Of a stretch of 64,000 nucleotides of DNA, positions 1-7,684 are shown piece by piece. Made by a program: the position numbers and the translations under genes. Under the pieces are notes generated by a model. The model saw nothing but the letters and a program-made list of their open reading frames with translations. It was not told the origin of the DNA and did no database searches. How positions within the stretch are numbered: the stretch's first letter is position 1; every line of letters begins with the position of its first letter. This DNA is from Chitinophaga pinensis (GTDB lineage: Bacteria; Bacteroidota; Bacteroidia; Chitinophagales; CAMDFR01), in contig CAMART010000007.1 in NCBI GenBank assembly GCA_945860705.1, forward strand, positions 1 through 64,000, written 5' to 3'.

Positions 1-1
1 A

Positions 2-1501
2 TTAAATCTTAATCACAGTTGGTATAGTTCTAAAGACAAAGACACTATATATTGTTTGTTTGAAATGAAGCAAGAAACAAACTATGTCACACATCACATT
101 ACAAAAATTGCAGCTTTTTTTGCCTCTATGAGATGTTTTGCAGATACGCTGTCCAAAGCAGGTCATCAAGTAATATATTATCAAATAGACGATTCCAATA
201 ATTTACATACTTTAGAAAATAATATTGATTCTATTATTTCTTCACATCAAATAGAAAAATTTGAATATCAATATCCAGATGAATATAGATTGGATAAGCA
301 ATTAGAAATGTATTGCAAAAATTTAACTATTGCCCATTCTTCCTGCGATACAGAACATTTTTTTACCTCTAGATTTGAATTAAGAGATTTTTTTGAAGGT
401 AAAAATCAATTACTCATGGAAACTTTCTACAGGCACATGAGAAAAAAACATCAAGTACTACTAGAAGATAATAAACCAATAGGAGGGCAGTGGAATTTCG
501 ATAAAGATAATAGAAAAAAATGGACAGGAAGTCCCAAAGTGCCAGATGATTTCCCTATAAAAAATGATGTCTCTTCAATAATAAATTCAATACATAAACA
601 AGGTATAAAATACATAGGAACTAATATAGATAATCACATATTATTCCCTATCAATAGAGAGCAAAGCCTAGAAGTGCTCCATTATTTTTGCAACTATTTA
701 CTACCTAATTTTGGTACTTATGAAGATGCCATGCATAGTTCAGAATCTTTTTTATTTCATTCTAGACTATCGTTTTCACTCAATACCAAAATGCTTCACC
801 CTTCAGAAGTTATTTCAGCTGCTATAGATACATGGACAAATAATCCTGATAAAATAAATATTGCTCAATTAGAGGGATTTGTAAGGCAAATACTAGGTTG
901 GAGAGAATATATGAGAGGAATATATTGGGCTAAAATGCCAGAATATAAAACGCTTAATTTTTTCAATAATACCAATACTTTGCCTACATTTTTTTGGGAT
1001 GGAAATACACAATTGAATTGCTTGAGTATTTGTCTGAAAAATTCTCTAGATAATGCTTACGCACACCATATTCAAAGGCTTATGGTTATTGGTAATTTTT
1101 GTTTATTAGCAGGTATACATCCAGATGAAGTGGATCAATGGTATTTGGGTATATATATAGATGCTATAGAATGGGTAGAAATAACTAATACACGCGGAAT
1201 GAGTCAATATGCAGATGGTGGTATAGTAGCATCCAAACCATATATATGTGGCTCTAATTATATAGATAAAATGAGCAATTATTGCAAAGATTGCAAATAT
1301 GATAAATCTATCAAAGTAGGCGAAAATGCTTGTCCTTTCAACTCTCTATACTGGAATTTCATAGATAAAAACCAAGATATATTAGCAAATAATAATAGAA
1401 TGTCTATGATGTTCAATCTTTGGAATAAAAATTCTGATTTACATAAACAAGAAATAATTCTTCAAGCAGAAAAATATCTCAATAATCTCCATTTATTATA
1501 G
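2..1501 (+). CDS. FeS-type (6-4) photolyase / cryptochrome-like protein, 5' partial
   Basis: Deoxyribodipyrimidine photolyase-related protein (COG3046, FeS-BCP/PhrB group), which repairs UV lesions with FAD and light. The first ATG in the window is at position 56, but the same frame is open back to base 2 and reads LNLNHSWY...DTIYCLFEMKQET, typical of the family N-terminus, so the true start lies upstream. About 499 residues are visible. The C-terminal part carries the cysteines expected to hold a [4Fe-4S] cluster (YCKDC near nt 1280-1300, ACPF near nt 1330, with another candidate Cys upstream). The region just before them (GGIVASKPY) matches the FAD-domain end. An ECF sigma factor follows 217 nt downstream, which could fit light/oxidative stress control, but nothing in the sequence links them directly. 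Confidence 0.88.
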   Translation, partial: LNLNHSWYSSKDKDTIYCLFEMKQETNYVTHHITKIAAFFASMRCFADTLSKAGHQVIYYQIDDSNNLHTLENNIDSIISSHQIEKFEYQYPDEYRLDKQLEMYCKNLTIAHSSCDTEHFFTSRFELRDFFEGKNQLLMETFYRHMRKKHQVLLEDNKPIGGQWNFDKDNRKKWTGSPKVPDDFPIKNDVSSIINSIHKQGIKYIGTNIDNHILFPINREQSLEVLHYFCNYLLPNFGTYEDAMHSSESFLFHSRLSFSLNTKMLHPSEVISAAIDTWTNNPDKINIAQLEGFVRQILGWREYMRGIYWAKMPEYKTLNFFNNTNTLPTFFWDGNTQLNCLSICLKNSLDNAYAHHIQRLMVIGNFCLLAGIHPDEVDQWYLGIYIDAIEWVEITNTRGMSQYADGGIVASKPYICGSNYIDKMSNYCKDCKYDKSIKVGENACPFNSLYWNFIDKNQDILANNNRMSMMFNLWNKNSDLHKQEIILQAEKYLNNLHLL

Positions 1502-1718
1502 TTTGTTTAATGTATTTACTAAATAGTTGAACATTTTTTCTCCCTAATAATCAATGTCTTATATTCTGTTTAACAAATTTTAATAAATAATACTTGCACA
1601 GTATAAATATTCTGTTTAATATTGCTTATCAAAAGCTAAACAAAAAGTATTTAAATAAATTTTAAAATACAAAATGTATAAGCTTTGAAACCTAACTTTA
1701 AACATAAAAATTTATATT

Positions 1719-2249
1719 ATGAAAAAATCAGAATTTTTTACTCAGATTTCTAGTTTATCAAAATCTTTAAAACCTTTTGCTATGAATATGACTAAAAGTA
1801 CAGAAGATACTGAAGATTTAATACAAGACACTATGTTAAGAGCGATTACCAATTTTGAAAAATTTCAAGAAGGTACTAATCTAAAAGCATGGTTGTATAC
1901 TATCATGAAAAACATATTTATAAATAACTATAGAAAAAAATCAAAATTCAACATTGTTCGTGATGATTCTGATAATGGTTTTATGATTAATCTATCTACT
2001 CAAAAAACTTTTAATCTAGCAGAGAGAATGATACTAAATGATGAATTAACTAAAGTTATTGATATGGTAGAAAACAATTTAAGCAAACCCTTTGTTATGC
2101 ATTATGAAGGTATCAAATATGAAGAAATATCTGATAGATTAGATTTACCGTTAGGTACAGTAAAAAGCAGAATATTTTTAGCAAAAAAGAAAATGCAATC
2201 TTTACTTCAAGATAGAGGAATAGACGCAACATACAAAATAGCATCATAA
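1719..2249 (+). CDS. ECF-type RNA polymerase sigma factor
   Basis: 176 residues, the usual size of an ECF (group IV sigma-70) factor. Region 2 spans about residues 25-75 (DTEDLIQDTMLRA, then LKAWLYTIMKNIFINNYRKK), and region 4 has a helix-turn-helix at about 130-160 (YEEISDRLDLPLGTVKSRI). It should direct RNA polymerase to a small regulon. No anti-sigma gene lies next to it: upstream is the photolyase, downstream a methyltransferase. Control is therefore not obvious, as for many conserved stand-alone sigma factors in Bacteroidota. The start ATG gives the expected MKKSEFF N-terminus. A terminator follows. Confidence 0.9.
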   Translation: MKKSEFFTQISSLSKSLKPFAMNMTKSTEDTEDLIQDTMLRAITNFEKFQEGTNLKAWLYTIMKNIFINNYRKKSKFNIVRDDSDNGFMINLSTQKTFNLAERMILNDELTKVIDMVENNLSKPFVMHYEGIKYEEISDRLDLPLGTVKSRIFLAKKKMQSLLQDRGIDATYKIAS

Positions 2250-2282
2250 ATATAAAAAAGGTTATAGGGGTTTATATTAAAG

Positions 2283-2309
2283 GTCTGGTATTTATTACCG
2301 GACTTTTTT
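2283..2309 (+). terminator. Rho-independent terminator after the sigma factor gene
   Basis: An 8-bp stem, GTCTGGTA with TACCGGAC (one G-T pair), and a 5-nt loop are followed by a run of six T. It sits 33 nt after the sigma-factor stop and 23 nt before the next start, so it separates the two genes. Confidence 0.8.
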
Positions 2310-2331
2310 ATTTATACTATACCTTTACTCC

Positions 2332-3531
2332 ATGAGATTTCACAAAAACCAAATAGCACCAATAAGTGCCACACTAATAAAAATTTTTAATGATAATATA
2401 AAAGCTCACATGGCTGTGGCTTTGATGCTCGAGTCCAATAAAAAATGGGGAAGCAATGACCGTAAAACTGCCGCTAAATGTGTGTACGATATAGTCAGAT
2501 ACTGGCGTAGATATTGGTTTGCAATAGATGCAAAGCCTGATAACAATCTTGAAAATTATAGAAAAATTATTATACTTTGGTTGGCTTTAGAAGACGAATC
2601 TATAAATACTTGGGAAGAAATAGAAGAAGAATTAATTGTCTGGAAACAAAAGTTTTTAGAAGTAACAGAACCAATAATAAAAGAATCGGTAAGTGATGAG
2701 CTTAACGAGTTAGCCATAAAAGAACTTGGTGAGGAAATTTGGAATAGAGAATTACCTATATTAAATAAAGAGACTTCTCTAATTCTACGAATCAATACGT
2801 CAAAAGCTAGAATAGAAAAAGTACAAGATTCGCTTCGACAAGAAGGTATAGATACTACACTTATTGAAAATATTCCAACAGCTTTACTGGTGAGCAAAAG
2901 AGTCAATCTACAAAAAAGTCCTACATTCAATCAAGGAGTTTTTGAGGTGCAAGATGCTTCCTCACAACTGATAGTACCATTTATGGATATACAACCAGAT
3001 ACTGTAGTGATAGATGCCTGTGCTGGTGCAGGAGGGAAGAGCCTACATATAGCAGATGCATTGAGAAATAGCGGTAGAGTCATAGCTATGGATGTTGAGA
3101 TGAATAAGCTAAAAGAACTAAAACGTCGTGCCGAGAAAAACAGATTTAATAAAATAGATACACATCTTATTCAAAACGAAAAAGGCATACAACTCTATAC
3201 AGAAAAAGCAGATAGACTATTGCTAGATGTTCCTTGCACTGGGGTAGGAGTGCTCAGAAGAAATGCAGATGATAAATACAGAATCACTAAACCTACTTTT
3301 GCTGAAGTAATAAGAAAACAACAAGAAATATTGGAACAATATCCTTGTATGCTCAAGCGTGGAGGTGTGTTAGTATATGCTACCTGTAGTATTTTCCCTA
3401 GTGAAAATAGAAAACAAATAGATAAATTTTTGATGAAAAATCCGAATTACACACTCCTAGAAGATAAAACTATATACCCGTCTGAAAGTGGATTTGACGG
3501 ATTTTATATGGCTAAATTGCAGAAGAATTAA
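2332..3531 (+). CDS. RsmB/NOL1/NOP2-family 16S rRNA (cytosine-C5) methyltransferase
   Basis: 399 residues. The C-terminal half is the SAM-dependent m5C methyltransferase fold: SAM motif I DACAGAGGKSLHIA (about residue 227), the PC motif LDVPCTGVGVLRRN (about 300) and the catalytic TCS motif YATCSIFPSEN (about 352). Both cysteines of the family mechanism are present. The N-terminal 150 residues are helical and may correspond to a reduced RNA-binding region as in RsmB. It likely methylates rRNA, but whether the target is C967 or another site cannot be read from sequence. The start is 23 nt after a terminator, with a near-consensus -7 box (TACCTTTA) just upstream. Confidence 0.85.
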   Translation: MRFHKNQIAPISATLIKIFNDNIKAHMAVALMLESNKKWGSNDRKTAAKCVYDIVRYWRRYWFAIDAKPDNNLENYRKIIILWLALEDESINTWEEIEEELIVWKQKFLEVTEPIIKESVSDELNELAIKELGEEIWNRELPILNKETSLILRINTSKARIEKVQDSLRQEGIDTTLIENIPTALLVSKRVNLQKSPTFNQGVFEVQDASSQLIVPFMDIQPDTVVIDACAGAGGKSLHIADALRNSGRVIAMDVEMNKLKELKRRAEKNRFNKIDTHLIQNEKGIQLYTEKADRLLLDVPCTGVGVLRRNADDKYRITKPTFAEVIRKQQEILEQYPCMLKRGGVLVYATCSIFPSENRKQIDKFLMKNPNYTLLEDKTIYPSESGFDGFYMAKLQKN

Positions 3532-3532
3532 A

Positions 3533-3613
3533 CTATTTTTTAGTTTTAAAAGGCTTTTTTATTACTAACCAAGCTATAAAAATCAATATCCATATAATCC
3601 ATACATATATCAT
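3533..3613 (-). CDS. possible 26-residue single-pass membrane peptide
   Basis: A short minus-strand frame, convergent with the methyltransferase gene and 1 nt from its stop, would encode MIYVWIIWILIFIAWLVIKK plus a basic tail (PFKTKK). This is one hydrophobic helix with a positive cytoplasmic end, a common layout for small membrane proteins. There is no homology evidence, and AT-rich sequence gives hydrophobic short frames by chance, so support is weak. Confidence 0.3.
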   Translation of the reverse strand: MIYVWIIWILIFIAWLVIKKPFKTKK

Positions 3614-3749
3614 CTACAAATAAAAGTATTTTTTATAAAAAATTTACTTTTATCTTTATATAGATAAAATTTGGTATCATTTATGATACTCTAAATTCTT
3701 GTAAAATTTTTATTCAAAATTTTTAATTCAAAAATTCAAAATTAAGAAA

Positions 3750-4340
3750 ATGGCATTAACAGACTTATTCGGTGGAGCAATCAAACAACAACTTGTGGGT
3801 ATGGTAGCTCAAAAATTAGGTATCAATCCACAAATGGCTGCTACAGCAGTTGATTTTGCTTTACCTTTATTATTAAATGGACTTGCAAAAAACTCTAGTA
3901 CACAATAAGGTGCTAATTCACTTCATCAAGCAGTAACAAATGATCACGATGGTAGTATTTTAGACAATCTTGCAGGTTTTATGCAAAACTCTGAACAAGG
4001 TTCAGGAGCAGGAATACTAAAACATTTACTTGGTGCAAATCAAGGAATAGCTACTCAAGCAGTAAGTCAATCTTCAGGTCTAGATTCTAATCAAACCTCT
4101 CAATTAATGCAAATGTTAGCTCCAGTATTGATGGGTTCATTGGGTGCACAAACAAAAAATGAAAGATTAGATGCAACAGCTCTTTCAGGCTTACTAAGAA
4201 ATGCAACACAAGAGCAAGAACAACAAGCTCCAGATGCGATGAATATGATATCAAAATTACTAGATAGTAATGGTGACGGAAATTCTATGGATGATGTTAC
4301 TAAAATAGGTATGGGTTTATTAAATAATTTCTTGAAGTAA
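3750..4340 (+). pseudogene. DUF937 protein gene interrupted by one in-frame TAA
   Basis: The frame starts MALTDLFGGAIKQQLVGMVA and runs through residue 52, where TAA at 3906-3908 interrupts it (NSSTQ, stop, GANSLHQAV). The same frame then continues without a further stop to 4338-4340 for another 144 codons. The composition (Gln/Gly/Ser/Leu-rich, QLMQMLAPVLMGSLG, DSNGDGNSMDD near the end) matches DUF937/YidB-like proteins. CAA-TAA where CAA-CAA would be natural suggests a single C-to-T change. An internal ATG at 3981 could give a 119-residue product lacking the N-terminus. It could be a recent pseudogene, a readthrough site or a base-call error. Confidence 0.75.
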
Positions 4341-4361
4341 ACCGATTATATAAACTTATGT

Positions 4362-4400
4362 CGAGTAGATTTTTGCGTAGCAAAAATCTACTCGTTTTTT
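4362..4400 (+). terminator. strong Rho-independent terminator after the DUF937 gene
   Basis: A perfect 15-bp stem (CGAGTAGATTTTTGC with its complement), a 3-nt loop and six T follow, 21 nt after the DUF937 stop. The stem is A/T-flanked on both sides, so it may also work for minus-strand transcripts. Confidence 0.85.
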
Positions 4401-4494
4401 ATTTATAAAAAATTGTCATCAATTTTTTGAGCAAAACTCCTAGAGTAGCACTCATGATACCCGCACCGATTAAGACTATATTTTTTTGATTCAT
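4399..4494 (-). pseudogene. 5' fragment of a malate:quinone oxidoreductase gene
   Basis: On the minus strand an ATG opens a 31-codon frame, MNQKN then IVLIGAGIMSATLGVLLK, then KLMTIFYK and a stop. The block after residue 5 is the FAD-binding Rossmann start of malate:quinone oxidoreductase (Mqo), which begins almost identically and normally continues for about 490 residues. Here similarity ends after LLKKL and the frame stops in the terminator stem of the DUF937 gene. It looks like a leftover start of a deleted or partly duplicated mqo. The identification is from memory of the family N-terminus, not from a search. Confidence 0.65.
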
Positions 4495-4720
4495 TGATTT
4501 TATTTTAATAGATTTATGTGCGTAATAAGATTATATGTTTGAAAAATTATTAATAAGATTAAAGTTAATACAATTTGTCACGTATACTTTAGCTATATAA
4601 TGTATTTCTTTAGAACTGTGACAAAGTACACAAGCAAGTAAAAATGTAGAATTCTACCCTTTCATTTTATTAAAAATCATTTTTAATGCTCAATTGAAAT
4701 TACCTTCTCTATAATTTTGT

Positions 4721-4728
4721 TAACTTTG
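4721..4728 (+). promoter_or_regulatory. Bacteroidota-type -7 box upstream of the Mrr-like gene
   Basis: TAACTTTG fits the TAnnTTTG consensus of the primary sigma factor of this phylum. A TTG at 4694-4696 could serve as the -33 element, although the 24-nt spacing is a little long. Transcription would start near 4735, which argues that the downstream gene starts between about 4738 and 4798. Confidence 0.45.
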
Positions 4729-4797
4729 TAAAGTTAAATCAATATCATTATACCAACGAAAGAATTTCCTAAAAGAGAATATTTTTTTAAACCAGTA

Positions 4798-5574
4798 TTG
4801 CAAGCCCTTCAAGAACTTGGAGGTTCAGGCTCTAATGACGAAATTAATGACAAGGTTATTGAGATTTTGAAAATTTCAGAAGATTTATTATCTGTCATGC
4901 ACAAGAACACAAATCAAACTGAATTTGAATATCAAATGGCTTGGGTTAGAACAATGCTTAAAAGTCAAGGTCTTTTAGAAAATTCTAAAAGAGGTGTTTG
5001 GTCTATAAGTTCAACGGGTAATTTTTCTTTGGTTAATGTACATATGGATAAAAAGCTTGAATCTGAAATTAATCAAGAAGTAAATGAAGATGAGAACTGG
5101 AAAGAAAGAGTTATAAATGTCATTACAGAACATTTATCACCCGCTGCTTTTGAAAGATTAATTCAAAGACTTTTAAGGGAAAAAGGATTTACTCAAGTAG
5201 AAGTTAAAGGTAGAACTGGCGATGGAGGAATAGATGGTAGAGGTATCGCAAGAATTAATGGCATATTGAGTTTTCATATTATTTTCCAATGTAAAAGATA
5301 TAAAGGTGCTTCAAAAGTAGGATCAAAAGACATTAGAGATTTTAGAGGTGCCATGGTTGGCAGAACAGATAAAGGTTTATTTATTACAACTGCATCTTTT
5401 ACAAGAGATGCAATAGCAGAAGCTAACAGAGATGGAGCACCAACTATTGATTTAATGGATGGTGATAAGTTAGCAGATAAATTAAAGGAATTAAGCCTTG
5501 GATTGAAAGTAGAATTAAAAGAAATAATTAAGGTTGATGAAGATTGGTTTAAAAATTTCGAAAAGACAATTTAA
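4798..5574 (+). CDS. Mrr-type restriction endonuclease
   Basis: 258 residues from a TTG codon. Residues 1-85 form the winged-helix Mrr N domain (LQALQELGGSGSNDEINDKV). Residues 105-230 form the Mrr catalytic domain: FERLIQRLLREKGF at about 117, GDGGIDGRG at about 141 and FQCKRYKG at about 163, together the PD-(D/E)XK-like core with Asp and QxK. Such enzymes cut methylated or foreign DNA. In-frame sequence upstream (IPTKEFPKREYFFKPV from nt 4750) also looks native, so the real start may be a non-ATG codon near 4738-4750. No ATG is available. It overlaps the next gene by one base (TAATG) and lies in a patch of gene remnants, suggesting an acquired defence gene. Confidence 0.85.
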   Translation: MQALQELGGSGSNDEINDKVIEILKISEDLLSVMHKNTNQTEFEYQMAWVRTMLKSQGLLENSKRGVWSISSTGNFSLVNVHMDKKLESEINQEVNEDENWKERVINVITEHLSPAAFERLIQRLLREKGFTQVEVKGRTGDGGIDGRGIARINGILSFHIIFQCKRYKGASKVGSKDIRDFRGAMVGRTDKGLFITTASFTRDAIAEANRDGAPTIDLMDGDKLADKLKELSLGLKVELKEIIKVDEDWFKNFEKTI

Positions 5575-5918
5575 TGGAAGCAATAAAAATAAAATTTATA
5601 ACAGAAGAAGAATTTTATAAGAAATTCAATTGTATTAAGAATCATTTTGATATTAATGCAGGATTTGATGGTTGTATGTTTGAAACTTATGGCAATGAAT
5701 TCGATTATGTTTTTAATATGAGTAAAGAGAATCGTGTTATCACTATTATTGAAGGTGATGAAATACAGGAAAGAACATTTATTTGTGATAATGGTGTTAA
5801 AATTACCGAACCTATTCCCAATATGTATTATGTGAGTGGTTTTCATTTAGTTAATCGATTGGGATATTTAGTTTTAGATAAACCATACGAATACGAATTT
5901 GAAGTGAAAGTTGCTTGA
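5574..5918 (+). CDS. unknown small protein translationally coupled to the Mrr-like gene
   Basis: 114 residues with no family I recognise. The ATG shares its A with the stop codon of the Mrr-like gene, so the two are probably cotranslated. The protein is acidic and soluble, with no signal peptide or membrane segment. Features seen are an N-terminal EEEFYKKFNCIKNHFD and a beta-rich middle (RVITIIEGDEIQERTFICDNG). Its position suggests an accessory, inhibitor or immunity-like role for the nuclease, but this rests only on the coupling. Confidence 0.6.
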   Translation: MEAIKIKFITEEEFYKKFNCIKNHFDINAGFDGCMFETYGNEFDYVFNMSKENRVITIIEGDEIQERTFICDNGVKITEPIPNMYYVSGFHLVNRLGYLVLDKPYEYEFEVKVA

Positions 5919-5920
5919 AT

Positions 5921-6052
5921 TTAAAAAAAACTTCAAACAACATTATTTGCAGTGAAGAAAGAAGTGGAGACGGAAAAGAAATTAGATTTGTTAGAACATT
6001 TGAAAATGGTTCTTTTGAAGTTTAAAAAAAAGTAAAATATAGCTTTGAATAG
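5921..6052 (+). pseudogene. eroded coding remnant, C-terminal piece of an unknown protein
   Basis: Directly after the coupled gene, a frame without a start reads ICSEERSGDGKEIRFVR then TFENGSFEV before a stop at 6023. Moving one base in the following run of A restores KKVKYSFE and a stop. The protein-like composition and the frameshift in a homopolymer suggest the tail of a broken gene. I do not recognise it. Confidence 0.35.
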
Positions 6053-6090
6053 ATTCATTTATTCTTAAAATATATTTTCAGTACAAATAA

Positions 6091-6282
6091 GTTGAGCATA
6101 CTAAAAAGCCTATAGTCTCACAGTTCGATATTTTGTTAGAACAAGGAATTGTTACACTTGACCATTTAATAAAAAGAAAGTCAACAGGAAGTGTTGTCGA
6201 GAAAGTTCCTTTATTTAAGATAAAACCGAATGCGCTGTATTTATCGTTTCCACCAAGCAATAAGTATGATTTAATATATTAA
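6091..6282 (+). pseudogene. eroded coding remnant, possibly a restriction-enzyme tail
   Basis: An open stretch of 63 codons with no start, ending at TAA, includes KPIVSQFDILLEQGIVTLDH, KRKSTGSVVEKVPLFKI and a terminal SFPPSNKYDLIY. It reads like the conserved end of a real protein, and the wording reminds me of type II restriction endonuclease C-termini, but I cannot name the family. The 5' part of the gene is missing. With the Mrr gene and the preceding remnant it forms a decayed defence-like patch. The gap from 5919 to 6286 holds nothing else I can support. Confidence 0.4.
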
Positions 6283-6286
6283 TTGT

Positions 6287-7669
6287 TTACCAAAACAACT
6301 CAATCACTAAGCTAGGGAAGATACCGATAGCTATAATAGCGATGCTAGTAATAGATAATACCAATGTATATAGTGGCACATTAGTGAGTTCAAATGCATG
6401 ATGATCGCTTTCTTTAAACCACATATTGATGATCACTCTAAAATAGTAATAGATACTAATAGCTGAGTTAAGAATCGCTATTATCACCAATGGTTTGTAT
6501 TGTGCAAATGCAACTGTAAATAAATAATATTTACCAAAAAATCCTGCTGTAAGTGGAATCCCTGCTAATGAGAGCATACCAAGTGTCATCACCACCGCTA
6601 ATAATGGATTTCTTTTTCCTAAGCCGTTGAATGCATCAAAATCACTACGTTGAGTTTGTTTTTGTACTAATATAAAAATAGCAAATACTGCAATACTCGC
6701 TACACAATATGCCGTAAGATAAAGTAATAATGCACTTTGACCTTGTTGCGCATTGGTACATAAAAGTGCCATCAATAAATATCCTGCATGAGAGATACTC
6801 GAGTAAGCCATCATACGTTTAAAACTGCTTTGATATATAGCAGTGATATTAGCTATAAACATAGTCATTGCACTCACTACAGCGATTACTATTTTCCAAT
6901 CTGAGCCTATATTTTGAAAACAGAAAACAAACAAATTGAAAAATGCTGCGAAGCCAGCAGTCTTTACAACCGTGCTCATAAATGCGGTAAATAGGGTAGG
7001 AGAACCATCATACACATCTGGACTCCAGAAATGGAACGGTGCAGCACCTACTTTGAATAAGAGTGCTATCATCAACATAAAAGTACCCAATATCATTAGA
7101 TTAGTATTGAATGAACCATTGAGCATTTTTGTCCAAATGATATTGATTTCGGTACTTCCTGTAGCACCATAAATCAATGCCATACCAAATAACATGATAC
7201 CTGTTGCAAAAGCACCCATTAAAAAATATTTCATACCTGCTTCATTGCTATGCAAGTCATCTTTTTGACTAGCAGCCAAAATATATAATGGAATAGAAAG
7301 TATTTCTACCCCTAAAAATAACATCAATAAATTTTGAGATGAAACCATAGTGATAGCACCAGATAATGAGAATAACATCAATGCAAATTTGTCTGCTTTG
7401 TAGTTATTGTCTTCACTAAGAAAATAAGAACCTAATAAAAATACTAGTATAGTACTGAAAATAAGTAAAGCAGAAAAAGCACGAGCATATTCCGTAAACA
7501 AAAACATATTTTTATATCCTAAGAACAAGGTATCTATATCTTGAAAACAAAATATAAGTGCAAAAGCAAGGCCTAAAACTCCAATAGGCATTGCAGATTT
7601 ATGCATATTGAGCACGCCTGCAAAAAGCAGTAATACTCCAAAAAAAACTAATATAATTATTGCAATCAT
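6287..7669 (-). CDS. nuoN: NADH-quinone oxidoreductase subunit N
   Basis: 460 residues, about 14 hydrophobic helices, proton-antiporter family (Mrp/complex I). Key blocks are FLGVEILSIPLYILAA (about 117), FKVGAAPFHFWSPDVYDGSP (about 206) and MAYSSISHAGYLLMAL (about 290), with the functional Lys and His of the transmembrane proton path. It is the last gene of the nuoA-N operon, 15 nt after nuoM, and forms part of the membrane arm that pumps protons. The length is normal. Confidence 0.96.
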   Translation of the reverse strand: MIAIIILVFFGVLLLFAGVLNMHKSAMPIGVLGLAFALIFCFQDIDTLFLGYKNMFLFTEYARAFSALLIFSTILVFLLGSYFLSEDNNYKADKFALMLFSLSGAITMVSSQNLLMLFLGVEILSIPLYILAASQKDDLHSNEAGMKYFLMGAFATGIMLFGMALIYGATGSTEINIIWTKMLNGSFNTNLMILGTFMLMIALLFKVGAAPFHFWSPDVYDGSPTLFTAFMSTVVKTAGFAAFFNLFVFCFQNIGSDWKIVIAVVSAMTMFIANITAIYQSSFKRMMAYSSISHAGYLLMALLCTNAQQGQSALLLYLTAYCVASIAVFAIFILVQKQTQRSDFDAFNGLGKRNPLLAVVMTLGMLSLAGIPLTAGFFGKYYLFTVAFAQYKPLVIIAILNSAISIYYYFRVIINMWFKESDHHAFELTNVPLYTLVLSITSIAIIAIGIFPSLVIELFW

Positions 7670-7684
7670 TCTTTTTCTTTAATC

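Noticed and set aside
3750-4340. General reassignment of UAA as a sense codon
   Set aside because: TAA ends many clearly complete genes in the window at the expected length (for example guaA, ddl, gpmA neighbours), so UAA works as a stop; only local readthrough remains possible.
4574-4625. Inverted repeat TTTGTCAC / GTGACAAA as an operator
   Set aside because: Eight-base arms 36 nt apart in AT-rich DNA with no promoter between them; too weak to call.
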